Shown piece by piece: positions 62,691-64,000 of a stretch of 64,000 nucleotides of DNA. The stretch is from Telluribacter sp035998675. GTDB taxonomy: Bacteria > Bacteroidota > Bacteroidia > Cytophagales > Spirosomataceae. The stretch lies in contig NZ_DASYHI010000020.1 of assembly GCF_035998675.1 (NCBI RefSeq), positions 310,001-374,000 of the forward strand. The letters run 5' to 3'. Under the pieces are notes generated by a model. The model searched no databases, was not told the origin of the DNA, and saw only the letters and a program-made list of their open reading frames with translations. Every line of letters starts with the position of its first letter. Position 1 is the first letter of the stretch. The position numbers were made by a program, and so were the translations under genes.

Positions 62691-64000
62691 ATGTCAGAAG
62701 TAGTAGCAGACCAACCAGGACTTTATCGTTCGGAGTTTGAGCACGACGCGTGCGGAATTGGTTTCCGGGCCAACATGAAAGGGCGCAAATCACACCAGAT
62801 CGTGGCCGACGCTATCCATATGCTGGAGCGGATGGACCACCGGGGTGCGTGTGGCTGTGATCCCAACACCGGTGACGGGGCGGGTATCCTTATCCAGATT
62901 CCCCACGAGTACTTCGTGGAAGAAGGTACGCGTTTGGGTTTCCAGCTACCGGCAGCCGGTGAATACGGCGTGGGAATGATTTTCTTCCCCATGGATGAAA
63001 CCGTGCGCGAAGAATGCCGTGACTTGCTTAATCGTAAAATCAAGAAGCTGGGCTTGACCCTGCTGGGATACCGCAAAGTACCTACCCTGAACGAAACGCT
63101 GGGCGAAGGTTCACTCTCGGTAGAACCCCACGTGGAGCAGGTATTTATAAAACGTCCCGACCTGGTTGAGGATGACCTGGGCTTTGAACGCCGGTTGTAC
63201 GTACTGCGTCAGGTGGCGGCCCGCCTCATCACCGACACCGTGAAAGGGGCCAAAAATTACTTCTACTTCTCATCGCTTTCCAGCCGTACTATTTCCTACA
63301 AGGGGCAGCTCACTACGGCTCAGCTCAAGTACTACTTCCCGGATCTCGAGAACGAATCGGTGGTGTCGGCCTTTGCGGTTATCCACTCCCGTTTCTCTAC
63401 CAATACCTTCCCGTCCTGGAAGCTGGCTCAGCCTTTCCGGTACATCGCCCACAACGGCGAAATTAATACGGTAAAAGGAAATGTAAACTGGATCAGGGCT
63501 GGGGAACGGTCGTTCAGCTCGGAGTACTTCAGCAAGGAGGAAATGGATATGATCCTGCCGATTTGTGACATGAAGCAGTCCGATTCGGCCAACCTGGACA
63601 ACGCCATCGAACTCCTGTACCTGACGGGCCGCTCGCTGCCGCACGTTATGATGATGCTGGTACCCGAAGCCTGGGACGGCAACGAGCAGATGGACCCCGT
63701 TCGTAAGGCATTTTATGAGTACCATGCCGCTATCATGGAGCCCTGGGATGGCCCCGCCTCTATCTCTTTTACCGATGGAAAGCTGGTAGGTGCCACCCTC
63801 GACCGCAACGGTCTGCGTCCTTCGCGCTACTGGGTATTGGACGACGATACCGTTATTATGGCTTCCGAAGCCGGCGTACTGGAAGTAGACCAGGCCCGGG
63901 TAGTTAAGAAAGGCCGCCTGCAGCCCGGACGGATGTTTGTGGTGGATATGGAGCAGGGCCGGATTATTCCGGACGAAGAACTTAAAGCGGATATTTGCTC
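62691..64000 (+). CDS. gltB: Glutamate synthase large subunit, 5' part (runs off window)
   Basis: 436 codons from ATG 62691 stay open to the window end. A 20-residue leader precedes Cys21 in HDACGIGF, the N-terminal nucleophile of the glutaminase (Ntn) domain after propeptide removal. MLERMDHRGACGCDPNTGDGAG, FAVIHSRFSTNTFPSWKLAQPFR and HNGEINTVKGN are family signatures. The enzyme converts glutamine and 2-oxoglutarate into two glutamates; FMN and FeS domains lie beyond the window. The frame is normal with no sign of damage. Confidence 0.96.
   Translation, partial: MSEVVADQPGLYRSEFEHDACGIGFRANMKGRKSHQIVADAIHMLERMDHRGACGCDPNTGDGAGILIQIPHEYFVEEGTRLGFQLPAAGEYGVGMIFFPMDETVREECRDLLNRKIKKLGLTLLGYRKVPTLNETLGEGSLSVEPHVEQVFIKRPDLVEDDLGFERRLYVLRQVAARLITDTVKGAKNYFYFSSLSSRTISYKGQLTTAQLKYYFPDLENESVVSAFAVIHSRFSTNTFPSWKLAQPFRYIAHNGEINTVKGNVNWIRAGERSFSSEYFSKEEMDMILPICDMKQSDSANLDNAIELLYLTGRSLPHVMMMLVPEAWDGNEQMDPVRKAFYEYHAAIMEPWDGPASISFTDGKLVGATLDRNGLRPSRYWVLDDDTVIMASEAGVLEVDQARVVKKGRLQPGRMFVVDMEQGRIIPDEELKADIC

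Overview
The window reads as a chromosomal segment of a Bacteroidota bacterium, most likely order Cytophagales (Spirosomaceae-like). The evidence is gene content: a TonB-dependent receptor with a carboxypeptidase-like N-terminal domain, DUF4856 and imelysin lipoproteins, Bat-type VWA/TPR proteins, an M36 protease, many lipoproteins with short Cys lipoboxes, class I HMG-CoA reductase, and frequent TTG/GTG starts. This placement is inferred from families; no rRNA gene is present. Base composition is moderate in genes and AT-rich between them. The tetramer GTAC is conspicuously frequent throughout.

Layout. 1-8.4 kb: end of a spore-photoproduct-lyase-like gene, a secreted esterase, two paralogous outer-membrane barrel proteins, a GNAT/Mom-like protein, miaA, a membrane protein overlapping a secreted amidohydrolase, and gltA. 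8.5-22 kb: an M36 metalloprotease, a small lipoprotein, an SF1 helicase, a secreted NUC1-type nuclease, ppnP, a lone receiver protein, a damaged-looking patch, an AAA_14/DUF4143 ATPase, a sugar acetyltransferase, a cupin and a Dcp-like peptidase. 22-33.9 kb: HMG-CoA reductase with a SpoIIAA-like protein, a TIGR04283-type glycosyltransferase, a VKOR-like protein with a HAD dehalogenase, an L,D-transpeptidase, an NTF2-like pseudogene, a Crp/Fnr regulator with a GH15 glycosidase, and a sorbosone-dehydrogenase-like lipoprotein. 34-40.8 kb: secreted DinB, a second HAD dehalogenase carrying an export signal, an FAD disulfide oxidoreductase with DUF427, a methyltransferase and small proteins.

41-47.2 kb holds the most coherent system: a minus-strand operon DUF4856 - imelysin - HTTM (vitamin-K-dependent carboxylase-like) - TonB-dependent receptor. 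It is preceded by two 19-bp AT-rich dyads in inverted orientation that look like operators. This is probably a metal (iron) acquisition system whose HTTM membrane enzyme has no obvious assigned role.

49.9-57.3 kb is a signalling island: two tandem receiver-only proteins, tRNA-Arg, a stand-alone CheB with a Cys-rich tail, a convergent receiver protein, and a 1497-residue CheB-CheR-PAS-histidine kinase fusion. Next come a 55-bp tandem repeat, two tRNA-Pro-derived remnants carrying a shared GC-rich insertion and each followed by its own terminator, intact tRNA-Pro and tRNA-Ser. The window ends with Bat-type genes, purC, a STAS protein with rnz, and the 5' part of gltB, which runs off the end.
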